5,231 bases of DNA from an uncultured Bacteroidales bacterium (GTDB taxonomy: Bacteria; Bacteroidota; Bacteroidia; Bacteroidales; JAUNSR01): contig CAMTOT010000232.1 in the NCBI GenBank assembly GCA_947074165.1, forward strand, positions 1 through 5,231, given 5' to 3'. How positions within the stretch are numbered: position 1 is the stretch's first letter; the number at the start of each line of letters is the position of its first letter. The notes below the pieces were generated by a model. That model was not told where the DNA came from. It saw only the letters and a list, made by a program, of their open reading frames with translations, and did no database searches. Below are positions 1 through 5,231 of the stretch, piece after piece. The position numbers and the translations under genes are program-made.

Positions 1-21
1 GTGAGATTGAAATGATAACAG

Positions 22-65
22 AAAAAAAGGCAGTCTAAACATTATATTGTTAGACTGCCTCTTTT
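22..65 (-). terminator. Rho-independent terminator after aqpZ, probably bidirectional
   Basis: A perfect 11-bp inverted repeat (AGGCAGTCTAA at 28-38 against TTAGACTGCCT at 50-60) encloses an 11-nt loop. On the minus strand the hairpin starts 33 nt past the aqpZ stop and is followed by seven T (A-run at 22-28), the standard layout for intrinsic termination. On the plus strand the stem is followed by CTTTT, so it could also stop a converging plus-strand transcript entering from beyond the left edge. That second role is inference, since no such gene is visible. Confidence 0.88.
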
Positions 66-93
66 ATGTAAGATATACTTATTCTACTGCTGA

Positions 94-804
94 TTAAATA
101 GCCTTTTGTACCTTAACCTTTGATACTTCCTCTGAAGTAAAAATTTTCCATACACCGGCAGATAAAGCCGCGCCGATGAACGGAGCTACTATAAACACCC
201 ACAATTGACTAAGCGCCTCACCTCCCTGAAATATAGCAGGACCAAAACTTCTTGCCGGATTTACAGATGTACCTGTAATTGGAATACATACAATATGAAC
301 AAGAACAAGAGTCAGACCAATAGCAAGACCTGCAAAATTACCAGCTCCCGTTTTGCTGTCTGTCGTACCTAATACAACCAATACAAAAACAAACGTAAAC
401 ACTATCTCTGCAATAATAGCATGCATCAAATGACCGTCCGCAAAACCATTAGATCCGGTAGTGGTGATACCAGCATAACTTCCTGTAGAAACCAAAATAT
501 AAAGAATTGCGGATCCTATTATAGCGCCGATAAACTGGGATATCATATATCCGGAAGCCTCTTTACCATCCATTCTACCTGACAAAAATACGCCAAGAGT
601 TATTGCCGGATTTATATGACAACCCGATATACCCCCAATCGTATAAGCCATACCTACTACAGCAAGACCAAATGCCAATGCCACGCCAAGCGTACCGACT
701 CCGGCCCCAACAATATCTGCCGAATTACCCGCAAAGATTGCGCTGCCACACCCCATTAATACAAGCACCATAGTACCTATTAATTCTGCTAAATACTTTT
801 TCAT
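94..804 (-). CDS. aqpZ: AqpZ-type aquaporin (MIP family water channel)
   Basis: Inner-membrane channel of the major intrinsic protein family, expected to pass water along osmotic gradients. The 236 residues match the family's usual length and form six hydrophobic membrane segments plus two re-entrant half helices. Both signature motifs are intact: NPA at residues 65-67 and NPAR at 182-185. By alignment from memory with E. coli AqpZ, the selectivity filter is F45, H170, T179 and R185. This narrow aromatic/His/Thr/Arg filter is typical of water-selective channels; glycerol facilitators lack the His. The N-terminus (MKKYLAELIGT) is typical of AqpZ, which supports the ATG at 802-804. The only purine-rich stretch upstream (AAAGGG) sits one base from the ATG, too close for a normal ribosome site. 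The gene has its own candidate promoter and terminator and no visible functional partner. A general MIP-family call is certain; water rather than glycerol specificity is a residue-based inference. Confidence 0.95.
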   Translation of the reverse strand: MKKYLAELIGTMVLVLMGCGSAIFAGNSADIVGAGVGTLGVALAFGLAVVGMAYTIGGISGCHINPAITLGVFLSGRMDGKEASGYMISQFIGAIIGSAILYILVSTGSYAGITTTGSNGFADGHLMHAIIAEIVFTFVFVLVVLGTTDSKTGAGNFAGLAIGLTLVLVHIVCIPITGTSVNPARSFGPAIFQGGEALSQLWVFIVAPFIGAALSAGVWKIFTSEEVSKVKVQKAI

Positions 805-825
805 ACCCTTTAATTTTAATTACAC

Positions 826-860
826 TTATATTTGTTTAAAATAATATCAAACAAATATAA
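826..860. repeat. Perfect 12-bp inverted repeat in the aqpZ leader
   Basis: TTATATTTGTTT at 826-837 is exactly complementary to AAACAAATATAA at 849-860, with an 11-nt AT-only-but-one spacer. Each arm contains TATATTTG, a match to the Bacteroides -7 element, so the right arm coincides with the proposed aqpZ promoter. The repeat lies 21 bp upstream of the aqpZ start. It could be a dyad operator, an mRNA leader hairpin, or a chance product of AT-rich sequence. No T-tract follows it, so a terminator is unlikely. Confidence 0.6.
852..859 (-). promoter_or_regulatory. Candidate Bacteroides-type -7 element for aqpZ
   Basis: Reading the minus strand, these bases are TATATTTG, an exact fit to the TAnnTTTG element used by the main Bacteroidetes sigma factor. 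A start site a few bases downstream would give a leader of about 40 nt before the aqpZ ATG. No good TTTG partner is seen at the expected -33 spacing (the bases there read TTAA), so the call rests on the -7 match and its position. The 12-mer ACAAATATAAAG (851-862) recurs exactly at the GH28 promoter candidate. Confidence 0.5.
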
Positions 861-965
861 AGCATAATTATACAATCATTAAAACACCAACAAAATTTAA
901 CAGCTAACAGTTAAATTGATTATAAATAAAATACAAAAACAGCAAGGACGCCATATGTTCATATC

Positions 966-999
966 AAAAAAAAGAGACCGCATCACTGCGACCTCTTTT
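966..999 (-). terminator. Rho-independent terminator after the GH28 gene
   Basis: AAAAGAGACCGCA at 970-982 pairs with TGCGACCTCTTTT at 987-999 around a TCAC loop, leaving one two-base internal mismatch (977-978 opposite 991-992). On the minus strand the hairpin is followed directly by eight T (A-run at 966-973). It lies about 150 nt beyond the GH28 stop, giving a fairly long 3' untranslated region, and it also shields the aqpZ promoter from read-through. Confidence 0.8.
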
Positions 1000-1024
1000 C
1001 AATCATTAAATCCAATTATTGCAA

Positions 1025-1044
1025 TTAATCTCCTTAGAGATTAA
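1025..1044. repeat. 8-bp hairpin in the GH28 3' untranslated region
   Basis: TTAATCTC (1025-1032) and GAGATTAA (1037-1044) are perfectly complementary around a CTTA loop. The stem is short and AT-rich, and no T-tract follows on either strand, so I do not call it a terminator. It may form a minor mRNA structure ahead of the real terminator at 966-999. Confidence 0.4.
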
Positions 1045-1078
1045 ATCACTTTCAAAATCTTAATTATATAAATATAAC

Positions 1079-1094
1079 AATATTTGCAAATATT
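1079..1094. repeat. 16-bp perfect palindrome downstream of GH28
   Basis: AATATTTGCAAATATT reads the same on both strands, centred on a GC step. It lies 57 bp past the GH28 stop, inside the presumed 3' untranslated region. Uninterrupted palindromes of this size can be dimer-binding sites, but in AT-rich DNA chance origin is possible. It does not match TAnnTTTG on either strand. Confidence 0.5.
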
Positions 1095-1150
1095 TGTTCG
1101 CATTGATTATATTTTAATACATATCGAAATCCTTGCAGATAATCAAAAGA

Positions 1151-2482
1151 TTAATCTATTTTCTCACCATTTACCGAAACATTATTTATAATAAAGTTCT
1201 TTATTATATCCTTATTCACATTGCCTTTATCTGTTTTAATAGTCAGATTTTCAAACGTAAAATCTTTAAGTTCATATTGATCCGTATTATCAACATTGAA
1301 GAACACGTTACATTCAAAATCAATATTTCTCATTACTACATTATTTGAATATGATTTAGGCATATCCTCTCTGCCCTTAAGGTCAAAGAACTGGCTCCAT
1401 GGTTTGATATAAATAAAATTCTTACCATTACCTTTTATATCTTCTACAAGAATATATTCATAAGTCTGAGGAGTATCAGGACGCATCTTTAACCAAAGCA
1501 AACGATCCGGATTATTTACAAGACATCTGCGAAGTATTATGTTTTTATCATAAATTGACTCACTACCTAAAGTTAGCGCACCATGACAATAATCATAAGT
1601 ACAATCCTCTATAAGAATATTTGTATTAGCTCCATTATTGTCGTCCTTATCAGCCCAGGGACCCTTTCCGCCTTTTATCGCAACCGCATCGTCATTGACA
1701 GACATATAACAGTTTTTTATAAGAAAATTATTACAAACGTCAATATCTACAGCATCTGTACTTGGTGCTTTTACCGGTTTTGAAGGTGAGTATATATGAA
1801 GATTGAGCAGTTTTACATTATTACACTTGTAGAAATGAGTAGTCCAAAACGGAGAATTTACAAGTTTCACATTGGCAATCTGCACATCATTTGAATTCCA
1901 TACAAAAAGCAGGCGCGGACGAAGCTCATCCATATTTGTACATTTTGGTATCACTGAACGACGTTGCCAGAAAGACTTCCAATATCTCAAACCGTTACCA
2001 TTGATAATGCCCTCTCCGGTAAGAGTAAATCCATCTACATTGTAGACATTTACAAGCGCCGGGAAATATTTTAGATTCTGCCCTTCCATACGAGAATCCA
2101 TAGGAGGAAAATCACAAATATCATCTGAACCCTTTAGTACGCCCTCTTTTGAGACATAAAGATGAGTGTTGGGTTTAAAAAACAACGCACCGCTTAAGTA
2201 AGTACCCTCCGGAATAATAATCACACCACCTCCCTCAGAAGCGGCTTGATCTATTACTGACTGTATCTGATTTGTCTGAACAATCGTACTATCATTTACA
2301 ACCCCGAAATCGGTAATTACATAATTCTTTTTTGTTTGTTTAGTATCAGCCACGTCAGTTTTAAAAAACCATTCTGAAATAGACGAGCCATCAGGCCAAA
2401 GTTCTTTTTTTGCATTCTTTCTGCTTTTAGCACTTACAGGCAGGCATACCACTACCATTAATAGGATGAATAATTGCTTCAT
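1151..2482 (-). CDS. Secreted glycoside hydrolase family 28 pectinase (polygalacturonase / rhamnogalacturonidase-like)
   Basis: Predicted exported enzyme that hydrolyses alpha-linked galacturonic acid bonds in pectin, either homogalacturonan or rhamnogalacturonan. Residues 1-18 form a signal peptide (hydrophobic core FILLMVVVCLP, cleavage after VSA). There is no lipobox, so periplasmic location is likely. Residues about 53-120 resemble the first turns of a pectate-lyase-3-type right-handed beta-helix (ITDFGVVNDST, GGGVIIIPEGTYLSG), and the rest is the GH28 helix. The family's active-site blocks are present in order: STDAVDID (241-248, catalytic candidate D243), NDDAVAIKGG (D264, D265), CHGALTLGSE (H300) and WLKMRPD (K332). 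The usual Arg of the fungal RIK motif is absent, which seems normal for the bacterial subfamily with LKMRPDTPQ. The 443-residue length fits a full enzyme. Start choice is fixed by the signal peptide. Substrate (oligogalacturonide or rhamnogalacturonan backbone) and exo/endo mode cannot be read from sequence. No utilisation-locus neighbours are visible. Confidence 0.92.
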   Translation of the reverse strand: MKQLFILLMVVVCLPVSAKSRKNAKKELWPDGSSISEWFFKTDVADTKQTKKNYVITDFGVVNDSTIVQTNQIQSVIDQAASEGGGVIIIPEGTYLSGALFFKPNTHLYVSKEGVLKGSDDICDFPPMDSRMEGQNLKYFPALVNVYNVDGFTLTGEGIINGNGLRYWKSFWQRRSVIPKCTNMDELRPRLLFVWNSNDVQIANVKLVNSPFWTTHFYKCNNVKLLNLHIYSPSKPVKAPSTDAVDIDVCNNFLIKNCYMSVNDDAVAIKGGKGPWADKDDNNGANTNILIEDCTYDYCHGALTLGSESIYDKNIILRRCLVNNPDRLLWLKMRPDTPQTYEYILVEDIKGNGKNFIYIKPWSQFFDLKGREDMPKSYSNNVVMRNIDFECNVFFNVDNTDQYELKDFTFENLTIKTDKGNVNKDIIKNFIINNVSVNGEKID

Positions 2483-2570
2483 AGAATTATAAGATATTTA
2501 TTGTTTAATTCAACTTAAGGGAAGGAATGAATCCGGTATTAGAATACGTATAATGTGTTTTCTACTTTTA

Positions 2571-2601
2571 CAAATATAAAGAAGTTAGTTAGAGGTATAA
2601 A
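2571..2601 (-). promoter_or_regulatory. Candidate Bacteroides-type promoter for the GH28 gene
   Basis: On the minus strand, TATATTTG (2571-2578) exactly fits the TAnnTTTG -7 element. A three-of-four match to the -33 TTTG box (TTTA, 2598-2601) lies upstream at the expected 19-nt spacing. Transcription from here would give a leader of roughly 80 nt before the GH28 ATG. The bases ACAAATATAAAG (2570-2581, plus strand) are identical to those at the aqpZ promoter candidate. No Shine-Dalgarno sequence is evident ahead of the ATG, as is common in Bacteroidetes. Confidence 0.55.
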
Positions 2602-2694
2602 TGTATGGATTGTGCAAAAGCATGGGAAAATTGTCCATAAAAATGTAATATCTATATTTTATACACCTTATCAAACAAATAATCCAACTTACTG

Positions 2695-3492
2695 TTACAT
2701 GCCCGGTTTTATACCGGTTTTAATAAGAATATAATTTGTAGGGTATGCAAAAAGGAATCCTACACTCATTGCAATCTGCATAATGAACCAAAACATAATA
2801 CTGTCGGCATGAAATAAATGACCTGGAAAAACAAAAAATATAAACCATGCGCATACATACATGCCAATCTGCCAACTGGTCAATGAAAAGAAATCAATCT
2901 TAAACGCTCTGGACAGAGTCTTACCAAAAGACATCTTTTGCATCGGATGTATAGCCGCATACTGGAACAAGACTCCTATAAGCAACGCAAGAAGATAATC
3001 TAATCCCCATTGCCAAGCAATATTCCATCCCTCAATTTTATTAAGCCACAGATATCCGCCAGACTCACCGATAATATCAGCAAGCGTACAGCCTGCTCCG
3101 CAATGAAAGGCAGACAGCACTGATTTCTGCCACATTGGGCGAGTATGCCCCCTTTGCTTTTTTTTCTTTTTCATCGCGGGCATAGCATGCATATCTCCCA
3201 TATGCATATCCCCCATATTAGTCATTCCTGACATATTAGTCATATCCATATCAGACATATGCATATCCATATCTGCCATCGCTATAGTATCGTACTCTTC
3301 TCCTTTACGATTTATACCAAAACGAAAATAACAAAACAGACCGAATATACTTGCCCATAGCCCCGTAAGTACCCAAACCGGAACCATAATTTTCATCCTC
3401 TGAGGATTTGAATAAAGACTAAATGAAATGATCAGAGCGGAAATGAAACCCGAAAGAAGATAAATAATGGAAAATAAATGCCAGAAACCCAT
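2695..3492 (-). CDS. DUF4396 membrane protein with a Met/His/Asp-rich putative metal-binding segment
   Basis: Integral membrane protein that I assign to DUF4396 (function unknown) from its conserved blocks: AFHCGAGCTLAD (128-139), FQYAAIHPM (176-184), SLTSWQIGMY (203-212) and the terminal YPTNYILIKTGIK. Two N-terminal helices (about 3-27 and 34-58) are followed by a hydrophilic stretch. Three or four more hydrophobic segments then occupy about 124-148, 162-181, 206-226 and 231-250. The oddity is residues 72-107, which hold 14 Met, 6 Asp and 3 His in 36 positions, ending in a five-Lys run and QRGH. Met/His clusters of this type are known in copper- and silver-handling proteins, and the HCGxxC block adds further possible ligands. 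Metal binding is therefore reasonable, but it is inference. The ATG at 3490-3492 opens directly into a membrane helix and has no clear ribosome site. No metal ATPase, efflux gene or regulator lies alongside. Family assignment is fairly sure; role is unknown. Confidence 0.82.
   Translation of the reverse strand: MGFWHLFSIIYLLSGFISALIISFSLYSNPQRMKIMVPVWVLTGLWASIFGLFCYFRFGINRKGEEYDTIAMADMDMHMSDMDMTNMSGMTNMGDMHMGDMHAMPAMKKKKKQRGHTRPMWQKSVLSAFHCGAGCTLADIIGESGGYLWLNKIEGWNIAWQWGLDYLLALLIGVLFQYAAIHPMQKMSFGKTLSRAFKIDFFSLTSWQIGMYVCAWFIFFVFPGHLFHADSIMFWFIMQIAMSVGFLFAYPTNYILIKTGIKPGM
3172..3279 (-). repeat. Degenerate Met-codon repeats encoding the Met-rich segment
   Basis: This part of the DUF4396 gene is built from short direct repeats on the plus strand. 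CATATTAGTCAT occurs at 3214-3225 and 3232-3243 (18 bp, or six codons, apart, encoding the two MTNM units). CATATGCATATCC occurs at 3199-3211 and 3256-3268 (encoding MHM units). All copies keep the reading frame, so copy-number change by slippage would lengthen or shorten the segment without breaking the protein. Confidence 0.65.
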
Positions 3493-3587
3493 GTTTTTGC
3501 GTTTTAATTTGGATACATATTAAACGCTTATTATCACTAAATGTTTATTATTTTCATTAATTATAATTAATCTAAAGCTACATACAT

Positions 3588-3625
3588 AAAAAAATGGGAT
3601 AGTAACACTATCGCTACTACCCCAT
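3588..3625 (-). terminator. Rho-independent terminator after the PCMD lipoprotein gene
   Basis: Bases 3594-3604 (ATGGGATAGTA) and 3615-3625 (TACTACCCCAT) form an 11-bp stem with a 10-nt loop. In the minus-strand RNA the single imperfect position is a G-U wobble, and the stem is followed by U from the A-run at 3588-3594. The hairpin begins 14 nt past the stop codon, so the lipoprotein gene appears to end its transcription unit here. An alternative 6-bp hairpin (GATAGT 3598-3603 with ACTATC 3607-3612) overlaps it. Confidence 0.85.
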
Positions 3626-3639
3626 ATATTATTTATAAT

Positions 3640-5184
3640 TTAATAATCAAAACCCAGACTCAGTTCATCTACATGAAGTAAACTTCCCGCGCCTCCTGTA
3701 AAATAATCACCATATTTACTTGCTGTACATACAACAAGTATATATTTAGGTTTTCTGTCTGTCGCCCTGTATTCAAGCTCAAGAGTTAGTTTCTCATAAT
3801 CCGTTATTTTTTCCGCACTTTTAAATTCGGCATAAGCAATCACATTAGGATCATTAGGATTAAACAGTTTTCTATCCGACGGTTTTGTACGTATCTCCAG
3901 AGGTTCATCCCAGTCACACAGTGCTACATATACAAAGCATGTATCAGGATCGTTTGCCTTAACGTAAGGCTTCATTTCCTCCGTTATATTATCAATAGGG
4001 GCTGGAGTATATTTATAATATAGATCCAGTTTTGTTGGATATGATGTATAAGGTTTTCCAAAACTCAATACCCCGTTAGTACCATCAGTTCTTAAGTATT
4101 CTCCTACAAAAAGATTCCCGGCGGCAAACTTACCAAACGAACTTATTCCAACAAATTTAGAGTATAAAGACGCGGCATAACCTGTCGATTTCCCACTCCA
4201 TATATCTGTTACCGGAGTAGTAATACTTTCACCAAGCGTCGTAGCCCCGCGATTACCACTATCCCAGAATGACGCACCGGATTGTTCCCACGGATTCCAC
4301 ACCTTTCCATTTTTATGCCACTCATCCATAGAACCGTTTGGCAGTTCCTGTGCAGCTATGGTAGTAAACTCTTCTACCTCACCATAGTCTTCATCCGAAC
4401 GGGCTCTATATTCATAAGTTGTTTTCGGCTGCAAGTTATTTAGGCGTGATTTAAACACACCGCCATCATCTTTTATCTCTGAAGACACAATAATCCACTC
4501 ATCAGTACCTTTTTGGCGATACTCAAATCCTTTCTCTGTATCTTCAAGTCCCTGTCCTTTAAGCCATGCCACATTAACCCATGCGTCTGCCGGCTCAGTA
4601 GTTACAGCGCTTTCCTTCTGAAAGACATATAAAGTCCAGTTTTCAATTTTATTATGATACGAGACATTTACTTTTTTGCTTTGAATAAAACTTCCGCTAA
4701 GCTCCTCTATAGTACGTGACATAGTACAACCTTCAGGCCCGAGTTTTAAATCCTTTATAGAGATACTCTTCAAATCAGTCTTTGTGCTTACATAAGCTAT
4801 TGCCCTGAATGAACTCTCTTCAATAACCGGCGAACCGATTTGTCCCTCTACACTAAAACGCCTATCAATACTCTGAGTTGCGATTATTGTCCAGACATAA
4901 TCCTGATAAAAAGATAATGTCACTTTGTAGGGTGATGACAGATCAAGAATAGTATTAATATTCAAGTCAGTTTTACAGCCATCTGTCAATTCTAACTTAT
5001 TAATCTTTACATTTCTTACATCTACTCCTTCTTCAAGGCTGACGCTAACAACTCTATTATCTGTATCTATTGCCGCAGAACCGATTTGCCCGTCAACGGC
5101 AAACTGCAGCACCTGCATTTTTATAACCGGATATGGAATATCATTCTCAATACATCCATTTAATAAAAAACTCAAAAGAAACAG
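3640..5184 (-). CDS. Surface lipoprotein with duplicated N-terminal domains, Fn3-like domain and C-terminal PCMD domain (5' partial)
   Basis: Predicted exported lipoprotein of the PCMD (putative carbohydrate metabolism domain, PF13201) type; its biochemical role is not established. Numbering from the TTG codon at 5173-5175, the order is: end of a lipoprotein signal (FLLNGC, lipid-anchored Cys8, then acidic IEND); two tandem related domains at about 25-105 (FAVDGQIGSAAI...) and 107-189 (FSVEGQIGSPVI...), each with one mid-domain Gly-Cys; an Fn3-like domain at about 191-273 (LQPKTTYEYRA); and PCMD at about 278-511, opening LPNGSMDEW and closing LHVDELSLGFDY. The TTG is not the real start. The frame continues upstream as LFLL before reaching adapter at 5186, so the genuine Met and the first several signal residues are missing. 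Such lipoproteins are usually surface exposed and involved in glycan handling, by inference. Its own terminator separates it from DUF4396; upstream neighbours are lost. Confidence 0.85.
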   Translation of the reverse strand: MFLLSFLLNGCIENDIPYPVIKMQVLQFAVDGQIGSAAIDTDNRVVSVSLEEGVDVRNVKINKLELTDGCKTDLNINTILDLSSPYKVTLSFYQDYVWTIIATQSIDRRFSVEGQIGSPVIEESSFRAIAYVSTKTDLKSISIKDLKLGPEGCTMSRTIEELSGSFIQSKKVNVSYHNKIENWTLYVFQKESAVTTEPADAWVNVAWLKGQGLEDTEKGFEYRQKGTDEWIIVSSEIKDDGGVFKSRLNNLQPKTTYEYRARSDEDYGEVEEFTTIAAQELPNGSMDEWHKNGKVWNPWEQSGASFWDSGNRGATTLGESITTPVTDIWSGKSTGYAASLYSKFVGISSFGKFAAGNLFVGEYLRTDGTNGVLSFGKPYTSYPTKLDLYYKYTPAPIDNITEEMKPYVKANDPDTCFVYVALCDWDEPLEIRTKPSDRKLFNPNDPNVIAYAEFKSAEKITDYEKLTLELEYRATDRKPKYILVVCTASKYGDYFTGGAGSLLHVDELSLGFDY

Positions 5185-5185
5185 A

Positions 5186-5231
5186 AGATCGGAAGAGCGT
5201 CGTGTAGGGAAAGAGTGTACGTCCTGGTGTA
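5186..5231. other. Illumina TruSeq adapter and i5 index left on the contig end (not genomic)
   Basis: Starting with AGATCGGAAGAGC, bases 5186-5218 are identical over 33 nt to the reverse complement of the TruSeq P5-side read primer. The next eight bases (5219-5226, ACGTCCTG) are the reverse complement of CAGGACGT, which I recall as TruSeq HT index D507. The last five (5227-5231, GTGTA) match the start of the following P5 sequence. Read in the lipoprotein frame, this stretch gives SFPTRRSSDL, a well-known false peptide in databases. It should be trimmed and must not be translated. Confidence 0.98.

Larger units (their letters stand above)
805..1150. other. Gene-free 346-bp region between aqpZ and GH28
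   Basis: I find no credible coding sequence here; the short plus-strand frame that begins near 1133 lies mostly antisense to the GH28 gene. From left to right the region holds the aqpZ leader with its 12-bp inverted repeat, an 8-bp dyad (AATTTAAC at 894-901 against GTTAAATT at 910-917), the GH28 terminator, an 8-bp hairpin at 1025-1044 and a 16-bp perfect palindrome at 1079-1094. The part above about 1000 is probably the 3' untranslated region of GH28. The part below about 950 is probably the aqpZ control region. Confidence 0.7.

Noticed and set aside
1..38. Possible 3' end of a plus-strand gene entering from the left edge
   Set aside because: Short open stretches end at stops at 13-15 and 36-38, but they are far too short to show coding character. 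The two-way terminator hints at such a gene without proving it.
1133..1348. Open 71-codon plus-strand reading frame
   Set aside because: It lies almost wholly antisense to the GH28 gene. Its product is an Ile/Tyr/Asn-rich string with no recognisable motif, as expected from AT-rich antisense sequence.
1583..1783. Open 66-codon plus-strand reading frame
   Set aside because: It is fully inside the GH28 gene on the opposite strand, with low-complexity Ile/Ser/Tyr composition and no supporting promoter or family match.
2620..2637. Imperfect dyad (CATGGG...TCCAT) as a terminator for DUF4396
   Set aside because: Only four outer base pairs form and the interior is mismatched, so it is not a credible hairpin terminator.
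3172..3279. CRISPR-like or tandem-repeat array
   Set aside because: The repeats are 12-13 bp, irregularly spaced, and keep the reading frame of a clear protein; they reflect Met/His codon usage rather than an array.
3572..3579. Near match to a -7 element (TAGCTTTA on the minus strand) upstream of the DUF4396 gene
   Set aside because: The final G of TAnnTTTG is missing and there is no -33 partner at proper spacing, so it is too weak to call in AT-rich sequence.
5173..5175. TTG as the start codon of the PCMD lipoprotein
   Set aside because: It would begin in the middle of the hydrophobic signal core. The frame continues upstream with LFLL until adapter sequence, so the true start is missing from the contig.

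Overview
The window looks like the end of a draft contig from a gut-type Bacteroidetes genome (Bacteroides/Parabacteroides/Prevotella-like). The support is AT-rich DNA, an outer-surface lipoprotein ending in a PCMD domain, a secreted GH28 pectinase of the kind these bacteria carry, very weak Shine-Dalgarno signals, and two copies of the Bacteroides-type -7 promoter element TATATTTG. Genus cannot be settled from the sequence alone.

All four genes lie on the minus strand, so transcription runs from high to low coordinates. In that order they are: a PCMD-domain surface lipoprotein cut off at its N-terminus (3640-5184); a DUF4396 membrane protein with a striking Met/His/Asp-rich segment (2695-3492); a secreted GH28 pectin-degrading enzyme (1151-2482); and an AqpZ-type water channel (94-804). 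Hairpin-plus-T-tract terminators follow the lipoprotein gene (3588-3625), the GH28 gene (966-999) and aqpZ (22-65). Candidate -7 elements precede GH28 and aqpZ. The genes therefore look like separate transcription units rather than one operon. The exception is the 212-bp DUF4396-GH28 gap, where I see no terminator. Gaps are 147, 212 and 346 bp.

The products do not form an obvious shared pathway. The pectinase and PCMD lipoprotein fit a glycan-degrading lifestyle, but no SusC/SusD pair, regulator or other polysaccharide-utilisation gene is visible. The aquaporin and DUF4396 protein are stand-alone membrane proteins; the latter may bind metal.

The last 46 bases (5186-5231) are not genomic. They are Illumina TruSeq adapter, an 8-base i5 index and the start of the P5 side. 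This explains why the lipoprotein lacks its true start. I found no CRISPR array, mobile element, tRNA or rRNA, and no convincing new multi-gene system. The Met-rich DUF4396 protein is the most interesting biological item.
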